Of a stretch of DNA of 64,000 bases, positions 1-9,795 are shown one piece after another; the first letter of the stretch is position 1, and the number at the start of each line of letters is the position of its first letter. The stretch lies in the NCBI RefSeq assembly GCF_000092505.1, contig NC_014136.1, positions 1,262,501 through 1,326,500 on the forward strand, in the 5' to 3' direction. The notes beneath the pieces were generated by a model. The model saw nothing but the letters and a program-made list of their open reading frames with translations. It had not been told where the DNA came from and did no database searches. The translations under genes were made by a program, and so were the position numbers. The DNA is from Leuconostoc kimchii IMSNU 11154. GTDB lineage: Bacteria; Bacillota; Bacilli; Lactobacillales; Lactobacillaceae.

Positions 1-25
1 AGTTTTGAGTGTAAAACTCAAAGAA

Positions 26-145
<120 letters not shown>

Positions 146-220
146 ATACATAGGGAGTACTCTGAGAGGAGTACTTTTGAAGGTAAGAAAGTAACAAAAG
201 CAGAGAGAACGGAAGAATCG

Positions 221-309
221 GGAGAGGTGTCCGAGTCAGGCCGAAGGAGCATGGTTGGAAACCATGTAAGCAAGGAATTGCTTCAAGGGTTCGAATCCCT
301 TTCTCTCCA
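221..309 (+). tRNA. tRNA-Ser (anticodon GGA)
   Basis: This is a class II tRNA with a long variable arm. The acceptor stem 221-227 pairs with 302-308 and the discriminator is A309. The anticodon loop TTGGAAA gives GGA, which reads UCC and UCU. CCA is not encoded. It is the first tRNA after 5S. Its anticodon and discriminator both match the downstream serS T-box. Confidence 0.96.
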
Positions 310-312
310 TAG

Positions 313-385
313 GGACGCTTAGCTCAGCTGGGAGAGCACCTGCCTTACAAGCAGGGGGTCACAGGTTCGATCCCTGTAGCGTCCA
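313..385 (+). tRNA. tRNA-Val (anticodon TAC)
   Basis: The acceptor GGACGCT pairs with AGCGTCC. The anticodon stem CCTGC/GCAGG encloses loop CTTACAA, giving anticodon TAC. The T-arm has GGTTCGATCC. The discriminator is A and CCA is not encoded. Confidence 0.96.
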
Positions 386-424
386 TTGGCGAAAGTCAAG
401 ACCGGCACGTCGGGATAAAGCGCT

Positions 425-497
425 GCCGACTTAGCTCAGTTGGTAGAGCACCGCTCTTGTAAAGCGGGGGTCGAAGGTTCGAGTCCTTTAGTCGGCA
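425..497 (+). tRNA. tRNA-Thr (anticodon TGT)
   Basis: The acceptor GCCGACT pairs with AGTCGGC and the discriminator is A. The anticodon loop CTTGTAA sits between CCGCT and AGCGG and gives TGT. CCA is not encoded. Confidence 0.96.
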
Positions 498-504
498 TGA
501 TTCT

Positions 505-576
505 GCGGAAGTAGTTCAGTGGTAGAACATCACCTTGCCATGGTGGGGGTCGCGGGTTCGAATCCCGTCTTCCGCT
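505..576 (+). tRNA. tRNA-Gly (anticodon GCC)
   Basis: The acceptor GCGGAAG pairs with CTTCCGC. The discriminator is T, as usual for bacterial tRNA-Gly. The anticodon loop TTGCCAT gives GCC. This is one of two glycine tRNAs in the cluster. Confidence 0.96.
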
Positions 577-581
577 TGTAT

Positions 582-665
582 GCCGGCGTGGCGGAATAGG
601 CAGACGCACAGGACTTAAAATCCTGCGATAGAGATATCGTACCGGTTCGATCCCGGTCGCCGGCA
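582..665 (+). tRNA. tRNA-Leu (anticodon TAA)
   Basis: This class II tRNA has acceptor GCCGGCG pairing with CGCCGGC and discriminator A. The anticodon stem CAGGA/TCCTG encloses loop CTTAAAA, giving TAA, which reads UUA and UUG. A long variable arm is present. Confidence 0.96.
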
Positions 666-670
666 TATAT

Positions 671-744
671 GCACCTATAGCGCAATTGGATAGAGCGTCT
701 GACTACGAATCAGGAGGTTGCAGGTTCGACTCCTGCTAGGTGCA
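671..744 (+). tRNA. tRNA-Arg (anticodon ACG)
   Basis: The acceptor GCACCTA pairs with TAGGTGC and the discriminator is A. The anticodon loop CTACGAA gives ACG. A34 is expected to be edited to inosine by TadA so that the tRNA reads CGU, CGC and CGA. Confidence 0.96.
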
Positions 745-808
745 TAGAGGTTGAAGGAATTCAAACTCTTTTTTTAAGTCAAAGGGCAGAGGCTCTGAAA
801 GCACGTAT

Positions 809-882
809 CGGGACGTAGCTCAGCTTGGTAGAGCACCTGGTTTGGGACCAGGGGGTCGCAGGTTCGAATCCTGTCGTCCCGA
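809..882 (+). tRNA. tRNA-Pro (anticodon TGG)
   Basis: The acceptor CGGGACG pairs with CGTCCCG and the discriminator is A. The anticodon loop TTTGGGA gives TGG. C1-G72 is typical of proline tRNAs. Confidence 0.96.
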
Positions 883-909
883 TTGGCAGAGCAGTTTGCC
901 AAAGACGAT

Positions 910-983
910 CGCGGTGTAGCTCAGCTGGCTAGAGCGTCCGGTTCATACCCGGGAGGTCGAGGGTTCGATCCCCCCTGCCGCGA
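910..983 (+). tRNA. tRNA-Met, elongator (anticodon CAT)
   Basis: The anticodon loop TTCATAC gives CAT. The acceptor is fully paired from C1-G72, and the anticodon stem lacks the three consecutive G-C pairs of the initiator. The body resembles the B. subtilis elongator tRNA-Met, so it is assigned as elongator. This is one of three CAT tRNAs in the cluster. Confidence 0.85.
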
Positions 984-996
984 TAGGCTCACTAAA

Positions 997-1070
997 GGAC
1001 CTTTAGCTCAGTTGGTTAGAGCAGACGGCTCATAACCGTCCGGTCGTTGGTTCGAGTCCAACAAGGTCCA
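997..1070 (+). tRNA. tRNA-Ile2 (anticodon CAT, lysidine type)
   Basis: The anticodon loop CTCATAA gives CAT. The acceptor GGACCTT/AAGGTCC and the body resemble the Firmicutes isoleucine tRNA whose C34 is changed to lysidine by TilS so that it reads AUA. The assignment rests on this similarity. The alternative is a second elongator Met tRNA. Confidence 0.8.
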
Positions 1071-1100
1071 TGCACGGTAGAGCTGTGTGAGACAGATGAT

Positions 1101-1190
1101 GGAGAATTACCCAAGTCTGGCTGAAGGGAACGGTCTTGAAAACCGTCAGGTCGAGAAATCGGCGCGTGGGTTCGAATCCCACATTCTCCT
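1101..1190 (+). tRNA. tRNA-Ser (anticodon TGA)
   Basis: This class II tRNA has acceptor GGAGAAT pairing with ATTCTCC. The anticodon stem ACGGT/ACCGT encloses loop CTTGAAA, giving TGA. The discriminator is T, unlike the A of tRNA-Ser(GGA), so the two serine tRNAs should differ in how well they pair with the serS T-box. Confidence 0.95.
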
Positions 1191-1231
1191 TAGGTAAGTC
1201 TCAAGCAGAGAGTTACCGGAAATAATATAAT

Positions 1232-1305
<74 letters not shown>

Positions 1306-1307
1306 TT

Positions 1308-1381
1308 GGTCGCATGGTCTAGCTGGTTAGGACGCCTGCCTGTCACGCAGGAGATCGCGGGTTCGAGCCCCGCTGTGACCG
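1308..1381 (+). tRNA. tRNA-Asp (anticodon GTC)
   Basis: The acceptor GGTCGCA pairs with TGTGACC, with one wobble pair. The discriminator is G, the usual aspartate identity base. The anticodon loop CTGTCAC gives GTC. It starts 2 nt after the initiator tRNA. Confidence 0.95.
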
Positions 1382-1401
1382 TAGTATGAAAGTACTAAGA
1401 T

Positions 1402-1474
1402 GGCGCTGTAGCTCAGTTGGTAGAGCATACGATTGAAGCTCGTAGTGTCGGCGGTTCGATTCCGTCCAGCGCCA
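1402..1474 (+). tRNA. tRNA-Phe (anticodon GAA)
   Basis: The acceptor GGCGCTG pairs with CAGCGCC, with discriminator A. The anticodon stem TACGA/TCGTA encloses loop TTGAAGC, giving GAA. Confidence 0.95.
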
Positions 1475-1505
1475 TAGGTACAGAGATGTATCGAAGCGGT
1501 AGTCT

Positions 1506-1576
<71 letters not shown>

Positions 1577-1622
1577 TTTTTATATGCAGCGGGTGGTCAT
1601 GGTCGCGCGGTATAAAAGAAAG

Positions 1623-1696
1623 GGGCCTGTAGCTCAGTTGGTTAGAGCACTGTGTTGATAACGCAGGGGTCACAGGTTCGAGTCCTGTCAGGCCCA
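1623..1696 (+). tRNA. tRNA-Ile (anticodon GAT)
   Basis: The acceptor GGGCCTG pairs with CAGGCCC, with discriminator A. The anticodon loop TTGATAA gives GAT, reading AUU and AUC. It is the last tRNA of the cluster, 10 nt before the terminator. Confidence 0.95.
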
Positions 1697-1705
1697 TGAA
1701 TTAAG

Positions 1706-1735
1706 AAGCGAAGTCCTTGGGGCATCGCTTTTTTT
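1706..1735 (+). terminator. Terminator of the rRNA-tRNA operon
   Basis: AGCGA at 1707-1711 pairs with TCGCT at 1725-1729 and is followed by seven T. It closes the 5S-tRNA transcription unit. Confidence 0.8.
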
Positions 1736-1792
1736 GTGTGGGTTTCACGCCCGCTCTTTTTTAGCCTTACTTTCATATTAATTATGCAAAGC

Positions 1793-1821
1793 TTGCGTTT
1801 TAAGTTATATTTAGATACAAT
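1793..1821 (+). promoter_or_regulatory. Putative promoter of serS leader
   Basis: TTGCGT at 1793-1798 and TACAAT at 1816-1821 are separated by 17 nt, just upstream of the T-box. Confidence 0.55.
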
Positions 1822-1827
1822 AAACTT

Positions 1828-2047
1828 ATTGACTTACCATAAGTAGAATATTTGAGAAAATTGTTGGTTGATGTGAAACAATAGTTCGAAACTCCAGTAA
1901 GCCGCACGTTAGTGGGTAATGCCACTCGGTTATCACCGTTATCAGATTAAGAGTGTTATGTTGATACTTGACATAAAAGCTGGGTGGTACCACGGAAGCA
2001 CGATTTCGTCCCTTGTCCTTTTTGGATGGGATAGAATCGTGCTTTTA
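1828..2047 (+). promoter_or_regulatory. T-box riboswitch controlling serS (specifier UCC)
   Basis: The conserved T-box motif GGGTGGTACCACGG lies at about 1982-1995. It is followed by a terminator stem (GCACGATT near 1998 pairing with AATCGTGC near 2036) and a T run. The Stem I terminal loop has a GNUG-type motif (GGTTGATGTG, about 1866). The 3' side reads GAAAC-TCC-A, so the specifier is the serine codon TCC at 1893-1895. ATGT/ACAT pairing near 1957-1977 fits Stem III. Uncharged tRNA-Ser should bind through codon-anticodon pairing and through its NCCA end and prevent termination. The variable base T of TGGT matches discriminator A, as found in tRNA-Ser(GGA). Confidence 0.9.
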
Positions 2048-2078
2048 CTTTACAAATGATTAATTGAAAGGGAAAGAT

Positions 2079-3389
2079 ATGTTAGATATAAAATATTTAC
2101 GTAAAAATACGGATGAAGCTATGAGGCGCTTACAAGACCGTGGTGTAGCACCTGAAAAGTTAACAGAGTTACTCACCTTGGATGAAGCACGTCGAGATAC
2201 AATTCGAACTGTTGAAAGTTTGAAGGCGGATCGTAACGTTGCTTCAGATAAGATTGCGTATGCTAAACGTAATAAAGAAGATGCTAGTGAAGCCATTGCA
2301 GCTATGCAAATGGTCAGCTCGAAAATTAAATTATTGGATAGCAAGCAAGTTGAACTAGATGAACAGGTACAAGATTTGGCAGCGCACTTACCTAATTTAG
2401 CAGCATCAGAGGTACCAGTGGGCCCAGATGAGTCAGCTAACATTGAGCAACGTGTATGGGAACCGGCAGAATATAAAAATAGACCACATGCTTTAGTAGA
2501 AAGTCCTAAATGGTTGAAGGCACATTTTGATATTGGAGAAGCTTTAGGAATATTGGATTTCGAAAGAGGGGCCAAGGTTTCTGGTGCGCGATTTTTATAC
2601 TATGTTGGAGATGGTGCGCGTTTAGAACGTGCAGTATATAATTTTATGTTAGATCAACATCATCAAGAAGGTTATACAGAAATGATTACACCGATTGTGG
2701 TGAATGATTCTGCTATGTTTGGTACAGGGCAATACCCTAAGTTCCAAGATGATGCATACCGTGTAGAGGGGTTAGAACAAACTTATATTCCAACAGCAGA
2801 AGTGCCTTTAACAAATTATTACGCTGGTGAAACATTACCTGGGCAAGATTTACCAATTAAGTTTACAGCATTGTCGCCTTCTTTTCGTAAGGAAGCAGGA
2901 TCAGCGGGTAAAGATACACGAGGATTAATTCGGTTGCATCAATTTAACAAGGTGGAGATGGTCAAATTTACAAAACCTGAGCAGTCATATGATGAATTAG
3001 AAAAAATGACTGATAATGCCGAAAATATTTTGCGTCAATTAGGGTTACCTTACCACGTTATCATGTTGTCAACAGGAGATATGGGATTTTCAGCAGCTAA
3101 AACATATGATGTAGAAGTTTGGATGCCACAACAAAATACGTATCGCGAAATTTCATCGGTCTCAAATACTGAAGATTTTCAAGCACGACGTATGCATATT
3201 ACTTTCCGAGATGATAGTGGCAAATTACAATTGGTTCATACATTGAATGGATCTGGCCTAGCTGTTGGGCGTACAGTTGCAGCCATTTTAGAAAATTATC
3301 AAAATGAAGATGGTACAGTGACCATTCCAGAAGTACTGCGTCCTTATCTAGGTGGACAAGAAAAGTTAATAGCAACATCACATCATTAA
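2079..3389 (+). CDS. serS: Seryl-tRNA synthetase
   Basis: This cytosolic class II enzyme charges tRNA-Ser with serine using ATP. The first ~105 residues form the tRNA-binding helical coiled-coil arm. The catalytic domain follows, with the serine-binding TAE at about residues 240-242, motif 2 around [14 protein letters not shown] at 269, and motif 3 around [10 protein letters not shown] at 390. The length of 436 residues is typical. I chose ATG 2079 ([10 protein letters not shown]) because it follows GAAAGGGAAAG at good spacing; a TTG 15 nt upstream lies inside that ribosome site. The T-box ties expression to serine-tRNA charging. Transcription ends at a hairpin right after the gene. Confidence 0.97.
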   Translation: MLDIKYLRKNTDEAMRRLQDRGVAPEKLTELLTLDEARRDTIRTVESLKADRNVASDKIAYAKRNKEDASEAIAAMQMVSSKIKLLDSKQVELDEQVQDLAAHLPNLAASEVPVGPDESANIEQRVWEPAEYKNRPHALVESPKWLKAHFDIGEALGILDFERGAKVSGARFLYYVGDGARLERAVYNFMLDQHHQEGYTEMITPIVVNDSAMFGTGQYPKFQDDAYRVEGLEQTYIPTAEVPLTNYYAGETLPGQDLPIKFTALSPSFRKEAGSAGKDTRGLIRLHQFNKVEMVKFTKPEQSYDELEKMTDNAENILRQLGLPYHVIMLSTGDMGFSAAKTYDVEVWMPQQNTYREISSVSNTEDFQARRMHITFRDDSGKLQLVHTLNGSGLAVGRTVAAILENYQNEDGTVTIPEVLRPYLGGQEKLIATSHH

Positions 3390-3396
3390 TAGTAAA

Positions 3397-3420
3397 GACC
3401 TGTATTTATCAGGTTTTTTT
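3397..3420 (+). terminator. Terminator of serS
   Basis: ACCTG pairs with CAGGT (3398-3402 with 3410-3414), followed by seven T. Confidence 0.7.
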
Positions 3421-3515
3421 GTTATAATTGAAAGTAGACTATTGTGCGCGATAACACACAAATTCATATTTCAGAGGAGAAGCACACAATAAATTAATCT
3501 TGTGTGTTAAAAACA
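3420..3515 (+). promoter_or_regulatory. secA promoter and structured leader with bridged Shine-Dalgarno
   Basis: An extended -10 (TGTTATAAT) lies at 3420-3428. The leader has four segments: A 3441-3446 ATTGTG, B 3453-3461 AACACACAA, C 3483-3490 CACACAAT and D 3500-3508 TTGTGTGTT. The ribosome site GAGGAGA is at 3474-3480, 35 nt before ATG 3516, too far for normal initiation. C-D pairing (7 bp) folds the spacer so the effective distance is about 11 nt. B-D pairing (9 bp) is the exclusive alternative and would remove the bridge. The pairings are read from the sequence; regulation is inferred. Confidence 0.5.
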
Positions 3516-5930
3516 ATGGCAAATCCAATACGTAAATTAGTTGATAATTCAAAAAAGCAACTAAAAAAATTAAATCATATTGCTGAGCAAGTAGAAAGCT
3601 ATGCCGATCAAATGTCTGCAATGTCTGATGAAGCTTTGCAAGCAAAAACACCACAGTTTAAGCAAATTATTGCTGATGCATTAGCAGATGTTAAAGATAA
3701 AGACAAACAGAACAAAATATTAGCGAAGACTTTAGATGACATTTTACCTGAGGCTTTTGCTGTGGCACGTGAAGGTGCGAAAAGAGTCCTTGGATTATAT
3801 CCTTTCCATGTACAAATTATGGGATCAGCAGCGTTACATGATGGTAACTTAGCTGAAATGCGTACAGGAGAGGGAAAAACATTAACGGCTACTATGACAG
3901 TTTATCTTAACGCGCTGTCAGGTCGCGGTGTGCATGTTGTCACGGTTAATGATTATTTATCATCTCGTGATGCTGAGCAGATGGGGCAATTATATCATTG
4001 GCTTGGATTGTCAGTTGGAGTCAATGTAGGTGACGCACCTGCAGAAGAAAAACGTGCGGCTTATGATGCCGACATTACGTATTCGACTAATTTTAATATT
4101 GGTTTTGATTACTTGCGTGATAATATGGTTCGTCGAGCAGATGAACGCGTGATGCAGCGTGGTTTGAACTTTGCCTTAATTGATGAAGCAGATTCTATTT
4201 TAATTGATACTGCCCGTACACCATTGATTATTTCTGGACCTGGGTCAGGGGTATCACAACTTTATGGACGTGCTGATCGTTTTGTCAAAACGTTACAGTT
4301 TGATGAAGATTACAAAATTGATGAAGAAGCTAAAACAACAATGCTAACAAATGAAGGCATTCATAAAGGTGAAATTTTCTTTAATTTAGATAATTTATAT
4401 GATGCCGGCGATACAGCTTTAACACATCACATTGATCAAGCCTTACGTGCGAACTTTAACTATATTAACGATAAAGATTATGTTGTTCAAAATGGGGAAG
4501 TTAAGTTAATTGATCAAGCCACAGGTCGTATTTCCGAAGGAACACGTCTATCAGATGGACTACATCAAGCAATTGAAGCCAAAGAAAATGTTGAGATTCA
4601 AGAAGAAAACAAATCGATGGCGCAAATTACATATCAAAACTTATTCCGTATGTATAAAAAGCTCTCCGGTATGACTGGTACTGCTAAAACAGAGGAAGAA
4701 GAATTACGCGAAATTTATAATATGGAGGTTGTTACGATTCCGACCAACCGACCAATTAAACGTGTTGATTATGCTGATTTGTTATATCCATCTGTCCGTG
4801 CAAAATATAATGCCGTTGTTAATTTAATACAGGAGTTGCATGCCAATGGTCAACCAATTTTAATTGGTACTGGGTCAGTAGAGTCTTCTGAATTGCTATC
4901 AAAGATTTTAATGGCACAAAATGTTCCTCATAATGTTTTAAATGCTAAAAATAACGCAAAAGAAGCAGAAATCATTGCAAATGCAGGGCAACGTGGTGCA
5001 GTTACTGTAGCAACAAATATGGCGGGACGCGGAACCGATATTAAGCTTGGGCCAGGTGTCGCTGATTTAGGTGGCTTGGCTGTTATTGCAACTGAGCGTC
5101 ACGAGTCACGACGAATAGATAACCAATTACGTGGTCGTGCAGGCCGTCAAGGTGATGCGGGCTTTTCTCAGTTCTTTTTGTCACTTGAAGACGATTTGAT
5201 GATCCGTTTTGGTGCAGATCGTATTCGTGCTGTCTGGGAACGAATGAATCTTGATGAAGAAGAGACTGTTATCAAAAATCGTATGATTACACGCTCAGTA
5301 GAATCTGCTCAGAAGCGTGTTGAAGGTAATAACTATGACACACGTAAAAACGTTTTACAATATGATGATGTTGTTCGTGAACAGCGTGAATTGATTTATC
5401 ATCAGCGTGATGTTGTCATTGATGAGTCAAAGTCTTTAGAGTGGGTTTTGATGCCGATGGTGGAAAGAACGATTAACCGCGTGGTAGATGCGCAAACAAT
5501 CAGCAAAAAGTCCTCAGGTTGGCATCTTGAACAAGTGATTACTTTTGCCAATAACGCTTTGGTCCATGAAGGAGATATCACGGCTTCACAATTACAAGAG
5601 TTATCACGTGATCAAATTAAATCAAAGCTGTTTGACCTTGCTAAAATAAACTATAAAGCTAAAAAAGGGCAATTATATGATCCTGAACAAATGCTTGAAT
5701 TTGAAAAAGTTGTGATTTTACGTGCAGTAGATCAACACTGGACAGACCATATCGATTCATTGGATCGCTTGCGTCAAGGTGTTGGATTACGTGGTTATGG
5801 GCAATTGAATCCACTCATAGAATATCAAAATGAAGCATTTGAAAACTTTAATAAGATGATTGTTGATGTCGAATACGATGCAACACGTACGTTTATGAAA
5901 GCTGAAATTCGTCAGAATTTAAAAGCGTAG
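3516..5930 (+). CDS. secA: Protein translocase ATPase SecA
   Basis: This is the motor ATPase that pushes preproteins through SecYEG. Walker A MRTGEGKT is at about residue 115, the DEAD-type box DEADS at 223, and helicase motif [10 protein letters not shown] at 540. The preprotein cross-linking and helical scaffold domains follow. The protein has 804 residues and ends [12 protein letters not shown]. It lacks the C-terminal cysteine-rich zinc (SEC-C) tail that binds SecB in many SecA proteins, which fits a Gram-positive without SecB. ATG 3516 ([11 protein letters not shown]) is preferred over in-frame GTG 3504, although neither has a close ribosome site. It is probably co-transcribed with prfB, since no terminator is seen between them. 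secY lies at 28544. Confidence 0.97.
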   Translation: MANPIRKLVDNSKKQLKKLNHIAEQVESYADQMSAMSDEALQAKTPQFKQIIADALADVKDKDKQNKILAKTLDDILPEAFAVAREGAKRVLGLYPFHVQIMGSAALHDGNLAEMRTGEGKTLTATMTVYLNALSGRGVHVVTVNDYLSSRDAEQMGQLYHWLGLSVGVNVGDAPAEEKRAAYDADITYSTNFNIGFDYLRDNMVRRADERVMQRGLNFALIDEADSILIDTARTPLIISGPGSGVSQLYGRADRFVKTLQFDEDYKIDEEAKTTMLTNEGIHKGEIFFNLDNLYDAGDTALTHHIDQALRANFNYINDKDYVVQNGEVKLIDQATGRISEGTRLSDGLHQAIEAKENVEIQEENKSMAQITYQNLFRMYKKLSGMTGTAKTEEEELREIYNMEVVTIPTNRPIKRVDYADLLYPSVRAKYNAVVNLIQELHANGQPILIGTGSVESSELLSKILMAQNVPHNVLNAKNNAKEAEIIANAGQRGAVTVATNMAGRGTDIKLGPGVADLGGLAVIATERHESRRIDNQLRGRAGRQGDAGFSQFFLSLEDDLMIRFGADRIRAVWERMNLDEEETVIKNRMITRSVESAQKRVEGNNYDTRKNVLQYDDVVREQRELIYHQRDVVIDESKSLEWVLMPMVERTINRVVDAQTISKKSSGWHLEQVITFANNALVHEGDITASQLQELSRDQIKSKLFDLAKINYKAKKGQLYDPEQMLEFEKVVILRAVDQHWTDHIDSLDRLRQGVGLRGYGQLNPLIEYQNEAFENFNKMIVDVEYDATRTFMKAEIRQNLKA

Positions 5931-5949
5931 ATAAATGGTATTGACTACT

Positions 5950-5990
5950 GGTCATCTTTGTATTTGCAAAGTGGTGAGTAATTGATGACC
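5950..5990 (+). promoter_or_regulatory. Structured element in the secA-prfB spacer
   Basis: GGTCATC (5950-5956) pairs with GATGACC (5984-5990). Inside it, CTTTG (5956-5960) pairs with CAAAG (5967-5971). No T run follows, so it is not an obvious terminator. It may be an RNA control or processing site for prfB. Confidence 0.35.
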
Positions 5991-6036
5991 TAAATCTATC
6001 TAATAATCGTTTTTATTTTGAAGGGATACAGTAATA

Positions 6037-7155
6037 ATGGAAATTATCGATGCTAAGCATGCTTTAGCGGAAATTAAAGAAAATATCACGCGCTTTCGTA
6101 GCACGCTAGATTTAGAAGCCTTAACGGAAGAGATTGCTGATTTTGAAAATCGAATGACTGAACCTGGCTTTTGGGATGATAATGTCAAGGCACAGAAAGT
6201 AATTGAAGAAAATAATGTATTAAAAAATAGACGTGATTCGTTTTTAAATTTAACGAATCAAGCTGAAGAGATTGATGTTTTAATTGAAATGCTTTCTGAA
6301 GATCCTGATGATGTTGAAATGCTGGCAGAATTAGAAGAAAATGTTGCTAAGATTCAAAAAGATGTTGAAGCCTACAATTTAGAGCAACTTTTAACTGAGC
6401 CATATGATGCTAATAATGCTATTTTAGAGGTACATCCTGGCTCCGGTGGCACAGAGTCAACGGACTGGGGTGCCAATTTGTACCGTATGTACACACGGTG
6501 GGCACAACAGCATGGCTTTCAAGTGGATGTCTTGGACTACCATGCTGGCGATGAAGCTGGCATTGATAGTGCAACAATTAAAATTACAGGTCACAATGCA
6601 TTTGGCTTTTTACGGAGTGAAAAAGGTGTGCATCGATTTGTTCGTATTTCACCATTCGATTCAGCTGGACGCCGCCATACGAGTTTTGTGAGTGTGGATG
6701 TCATGCCAGAGTTAGATGATACGATTGAAGTCGAGGTGCGGGATGATGATATTAAAATGGATGTTTTCCGCTCCGGTGGTGCTGGTGGACAAAACGTCAA
6801 TAAAGTATCAACAGGGGTACGATTAACTCATGAACCCACAGGTATTGTGGTGTCATCAACCGTGGAAAGAACACAGTATGGTAACCGCGACTATGCGATG
6901 CGCTTGTTGAAGGGAAAATTGTATCAACTGGAACTTGAAAAGCAAGAGGCAGAACGTGCGGCATTGACAGGTGAAAAATTGGAGAATGGCTGGGGTTCGC
7001 AGATTAGGTCGTATGTTTTGCATCCTTATCAGATGGTCAAAGATCATCGTACTAACTATGAAACTAACCAACCACAACAAGTATTAGATGGTGATTTAGA
7101 TCCATTTATTAATGCGTACTTGCAGTGGCAACTAAGCCTTAAAAACCCTAATTAA
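6037..7155 (+). CDS. prfB: Peptide chain release factor 2
   Basis: RF2 recognises UGA and UAA stop codons and triggers peptide release. The codon-recognition tripeptide SPF is at residues 205-207 and the catalytic GGQ is at 250-252 ([11 protein letters not shown]). The 372-residue length is normal. In many bacteria prfB needs a +1 frameshift at an in-frame UGA near codon 25. Here the reading frame runs through [13 protein letters not shown] without any UGA, so that autoregulation is absent. ATG 6037 follows AAGGGATAC at good spacing. The gene follows secA and ends at a clear terminator. Confidence 0.97.
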   Translation: MEIIDAKHALAEIKENITRFRSTLDLEALTEEIADFENRMTEPGFWDDNVKAQKVIEENNVLKNRRDSFLNLTNQAEEIDVLIEMLSEDPDDVEMLAELEENVAKIQKDVEAYNLEQLLTEPYDANNAILEVHPGSGGTESTDWGANLYRMYTRWAQQHGFQVDVLDYHAGDEAGIDSATIKITGHNAFGFLRSEKGVHRFVRISPFDSAGRRHTSFVSVDVMPELDDTIEVEVRDDDIKMDVFRSGGAGGQNVNKVSTGVRLTHEPTGIVVSSTVERTQYGNRDYAMRLLKGKLYQLELEKQEAERAALTGEKLENGWGSQIRSYVLHPYQMVKDHRTNYETNQPQQVLDGDLDPFINAYLQWQLSLKNPN

Positions 7156-7164
7156 AAAAGTAAA

Positions 7165-7190
7165 GGTCGAAACAACTGTTTCGGCTTTTT
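7165..7190 (+). terminator. Terminator after prfB
   Basis: GTCGAAAC (7166-7173) pairs with GTTTCGGC (7178-7185), followed by five T. Confidence 0.75.
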
Positions 7191-7285
7191 GAATTAGCAA
7201 ACAAATCAGTTTCTAATGTAGATGTAATGCGTTATAATATAAGTCAACATTAGACATTAACTGCGTAAAACACGGAGGGCAAAAT

Positions 7286-9760
7286 ATGGATACCAATTAT
7301 ACACCTAGTGCACAAAATGTCTTAGTTTTGGCACAAGAACAAGCAAAATATTTCAAACATCAAGCGGTTGGGACAGAGCATTTGTTACTTGCATTAGCGA
7401 TTGAAAAAGAGGGAATTGCTAGTAAGATACTGGGTCAATTCAACGTTACAGATGATGACATTCGTGAAGAAATTGAACATTTCACAGGATATGGTATGAC
7501 AACGCGCTATGACAAAAATAGTTACTTGCCTTACTCACCCAAAGCAGCAGACATTCTACGTCAATCTAATGATGAATCACGTGCGCTTGCGCAACCTAAA
7601 ATTGGAACAGAGCATATGTTGTTGGCCTTATTACAAGATGAAAGTATTTTATCATCACGTATTTTGTTGGCATTAGATGCAAATTTGCAAGAAATGCGTC
7701 GTGCTATCTTGCGTAAACTTGGCGTGACTGATGTTCGTAAGCAGATGAAACAACGCGATAAACAACAAGCTCAGGGCACACCAACCTTGGATGGTTTGGC
7801 ACGTGATTTGACGCAACTTGCCAAAGACGACAAGATGGATCCAATTATAGGACGTTCTAAAGAAGTTCGCCGTGTGGTACAAATTTTATCTCGCCGAACT
7901 AAAAATAATCCTGTCTTGATCGGCGAACCAGGCGTTGGAAAGACAGCCATTGCTGAGGGATTAGCACAACGTATTGTTAAAGACGAAGTGCCTGAAACAT
8001 TAAAAAACAAAAGATTAATGGCTCTAGATATGGGTTCGCTTGTAGCCGGAACAAAGTATCGTGGTGAATTTGAAGATCGATTAAAAAAAGTAATTGAAGA
8101 AATTTACAATGATGGGAACGTTATTCTATTTATCGATGAATTGCATACATTAATTGGTGCAGGCGGTGCAGAGGGAGCAATTGATGCATCAAATATTTTG
8201 AAACCAGCTTTAGCTCGTGGTGAATTACAAACATTAGGAGCGACAACGTTTGATGAATATCAAAAATACGTGGAAGCAGATGCTGCGTTGGAACGTCGCT
8301 TTGCTCCGGTAACTGTTAATGAGCCATCTCAAGAGGATGCTGTTGCCATTTTAACAGGTATTCGACCAAAATTTGAAGCACACCATCAGGTTCAAATTGA
8401 TGATGACGCTGTGAACGCTGCTGTTAAACTATCATCACGTTATATCACGGATCGATTTTTACCGGATAAGGCAATTGATTTAATGGATGAAGCAGGTGCC
8501 AAGGTTCGCATTGATGCGGTGGACAAATTAACACCATTGAGTAAGAATCAACGTCGATTAGCTGAGGTGATTGATGCGAAAGATGTTGCTATCACAGCTT
8601 TGAACTTTGAAGCAGCTGCTGAGTTGCGAAAAGAAGAAATGAAGTTAAGAACCAAGGTCAATAAATTGACTGCTAAAGCCGCTCAGGCACAAGAAAATCA
8701 GCGACCACAGTATGATTTACATGTGACATCAGAAGATATTGCTGAGGTGATATCACAGCAAACAGGGGTACCATTGACCCAGCTTGAAAAGAATGAACAG
8801 CAAAGACTTGTCAACTTAGAGTCGTTATTAGGCAAGCGGGTTATTGGACAAAAACCGGCAATCTCAGCAGTAGCAAGGGCTATTCGACGTGCACGTTCTG
8901 GTCTGAAGGATCCGAGTCGACCAATTGGCGCCTTTATGTTTTTGGGCCCTACCGGTGTCGGAAAAACAGAGCTAGCCAAAGCATTAGCGGAAGCAATGTT
9001 TGGTAGTGAAGATCATATGATTCGAATTGATATGTCAGAGTATCAGGAGAGGTGGTCATCATCACGCTTAGTTGGGTCAGCACCAGGATATGTTGGGTAT
9101 GATGAAGGCGGGCAGCTAACTGAACAAGTTAGAAATCATCCGTATTCGGTTATTTTATTAGATGAAGCAGAAAAAGCACATCAAGATATATTTAACTTGA
9201 TGCTACAAGTCTTTGATGATGGCTTTCTGACAGATTCTAAGGGTCGTAAAATTGATTTTCGAAATACGATTATCATTATGACATCTAATCTAGGAGCAAC
9301 AAGACTGCGTGATGAAAAATCAATGGGATTTGGTGCTATTGACCTTAAAAATAATAATGAAGCAGTTGCCGAAAAAATTCGTGAAACATTAAAAGATACC
9401 TTTCGACCAGAATTCATTAATCGTTTAGATGAGACTGTTGTTTTTGATGCTTTGACTAAAGAAGAGTTGCACCAAATTGTCAAGCTAATGAGTCGCTCCG
9501 TCTTGCAACGTGTTGCGGAGCAAGGTATTTCTGTCAAAATCACACCAGCTGCAATCGATGTTGTTGCTAGTGCTGGGTTTGATCCTGAATATGGTGCACG
9601 TCCAATACGACGAGCATTGCAGACTAAGGTCGAAGATGCATTGAGTGAGGCACTACTTAGTGGACAAATTACTACAGAAAGCGCGGTTACAATCGGTGCT
9701 AAGAATGGCGAGATTAAGATTAATATCAAACCAATAAAAAAAGAGCCCACTAAAGCATAA
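7286..9760 (+). CDS. clpC: ATP-dependent Clp protease ATP-binding subunit ClpC
   Basis: This HSP100 unfoldase partners ClpP and unfolds damaged or tagged proteins. Order of domains: two Clp_N repeats (about 1-145), first AAA+ with GEPGVGKT near residue 212, a UVR-like middle region ([12 protein letters not shown], about 440), and second AAA+ with GPTGVGKT near 552. An MGFG segment resembles the ClpP-docking loop. The 824-residue length and middle domain favour ClpC over ClpE or ClpB. No ctsR, mcsA or mcsB precedes it. No tandem GGTCAAA operator of CtsR is visible upstream. A TATAAT at 7233-7238 is the likely -10. ATG 7286 follows GGAGGG. Confidence 0.93.
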   Translation: MDTNYTPSAQNVLVLAQEQAKYFKHQAVGTEHLLLALAIEKEGIASKILGQFNVTDDDIREEIEHFTGYGMTTRYDKNSYLPYSPKAADILRQSNDESRALAQPKIGTEHMLLALLQDESILSSRILLALDANLQEMRRAILRKLGVTDVRKQMKQRDKQQAQGTPTLDGLARDLTQLAKDDKMDPIIGRSKEVRRVVQILSRRTKNNPVLIGEPGVGKTAIAEGLAQRIVKDEVPETLKNKRLMALDMGSLVAGTKYRGEFEDRLKKVIEEIYNDGNVILFIDELHTLIGAGGAEGAIDASNILKPALARGELQTLGATTFDEYQKYVEADAALERRFAPVTVNEPSQEDAVAILTGIRPKFEAHHQVQIDDDAVNAAVKLSSRYITDRFLPDKAIDLMDEAGAKVRIDAVDKLTPLSKNQRRLAEVIDAKDVAITALNFEAAAELRKEEMKLRTKVNKLTAKAAQAQENQRPQYDLHVTSEDIAEVISQQTGVPLTQLEKNEQQRLVNLESLLGKRVIGQKPAISAVARAIRRARSGLKDPSRPIGAFMFLGPTGVGKTELAKALAEAMFGSEDHMIRIDMSEYQERWSSSRLVGSAPGYVGYDEGGQLTEQVRNHPYSVILLDEAEKAHQDIFNLMLQVFDDGFLTDSKGRKIDFRNTIIIMTSNLGATRLRDEKSMGFGAIDLKNNNEAVAEKIRETLKDTFRPEFINRLDETVVFDALTKEELHQIVKLMSRSVLQRVAEQGISVKITPAAIDVVASAGFDPEYGARPIRRALQTKVEDALSEALLSGQITTESAVTIGAKNGEIKINIKPIKKEPTKA

Positions 9761-9795
9761 AAACGCTCATAAATGACTGATTATGAGCGTTTTTT
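9758..9795. terminator. Bidirectional terminator between clpC and prepilin peptidase gene
   Basis: A 13-bp perfect stem (AAAACGCTCATAA with TTATGAGCGTTTT) has T runs on both strands. It overlaps the stop codons of both convergent genes. Confidence 0.85.

Noticed and set aside
7195..7285. CtsR operator before clpC
   Set aside because: The only GGTC sequence is part of the prfB terminator and lacks the tandem GGTCAAA heptads.
9181..9750. 189-codon minus-strand frame inside clpC
   Set aside because: It is antisense to a highly conserved gene and rich in Ser, Leu and Ile as expected from the complement. There is no ribosome site.
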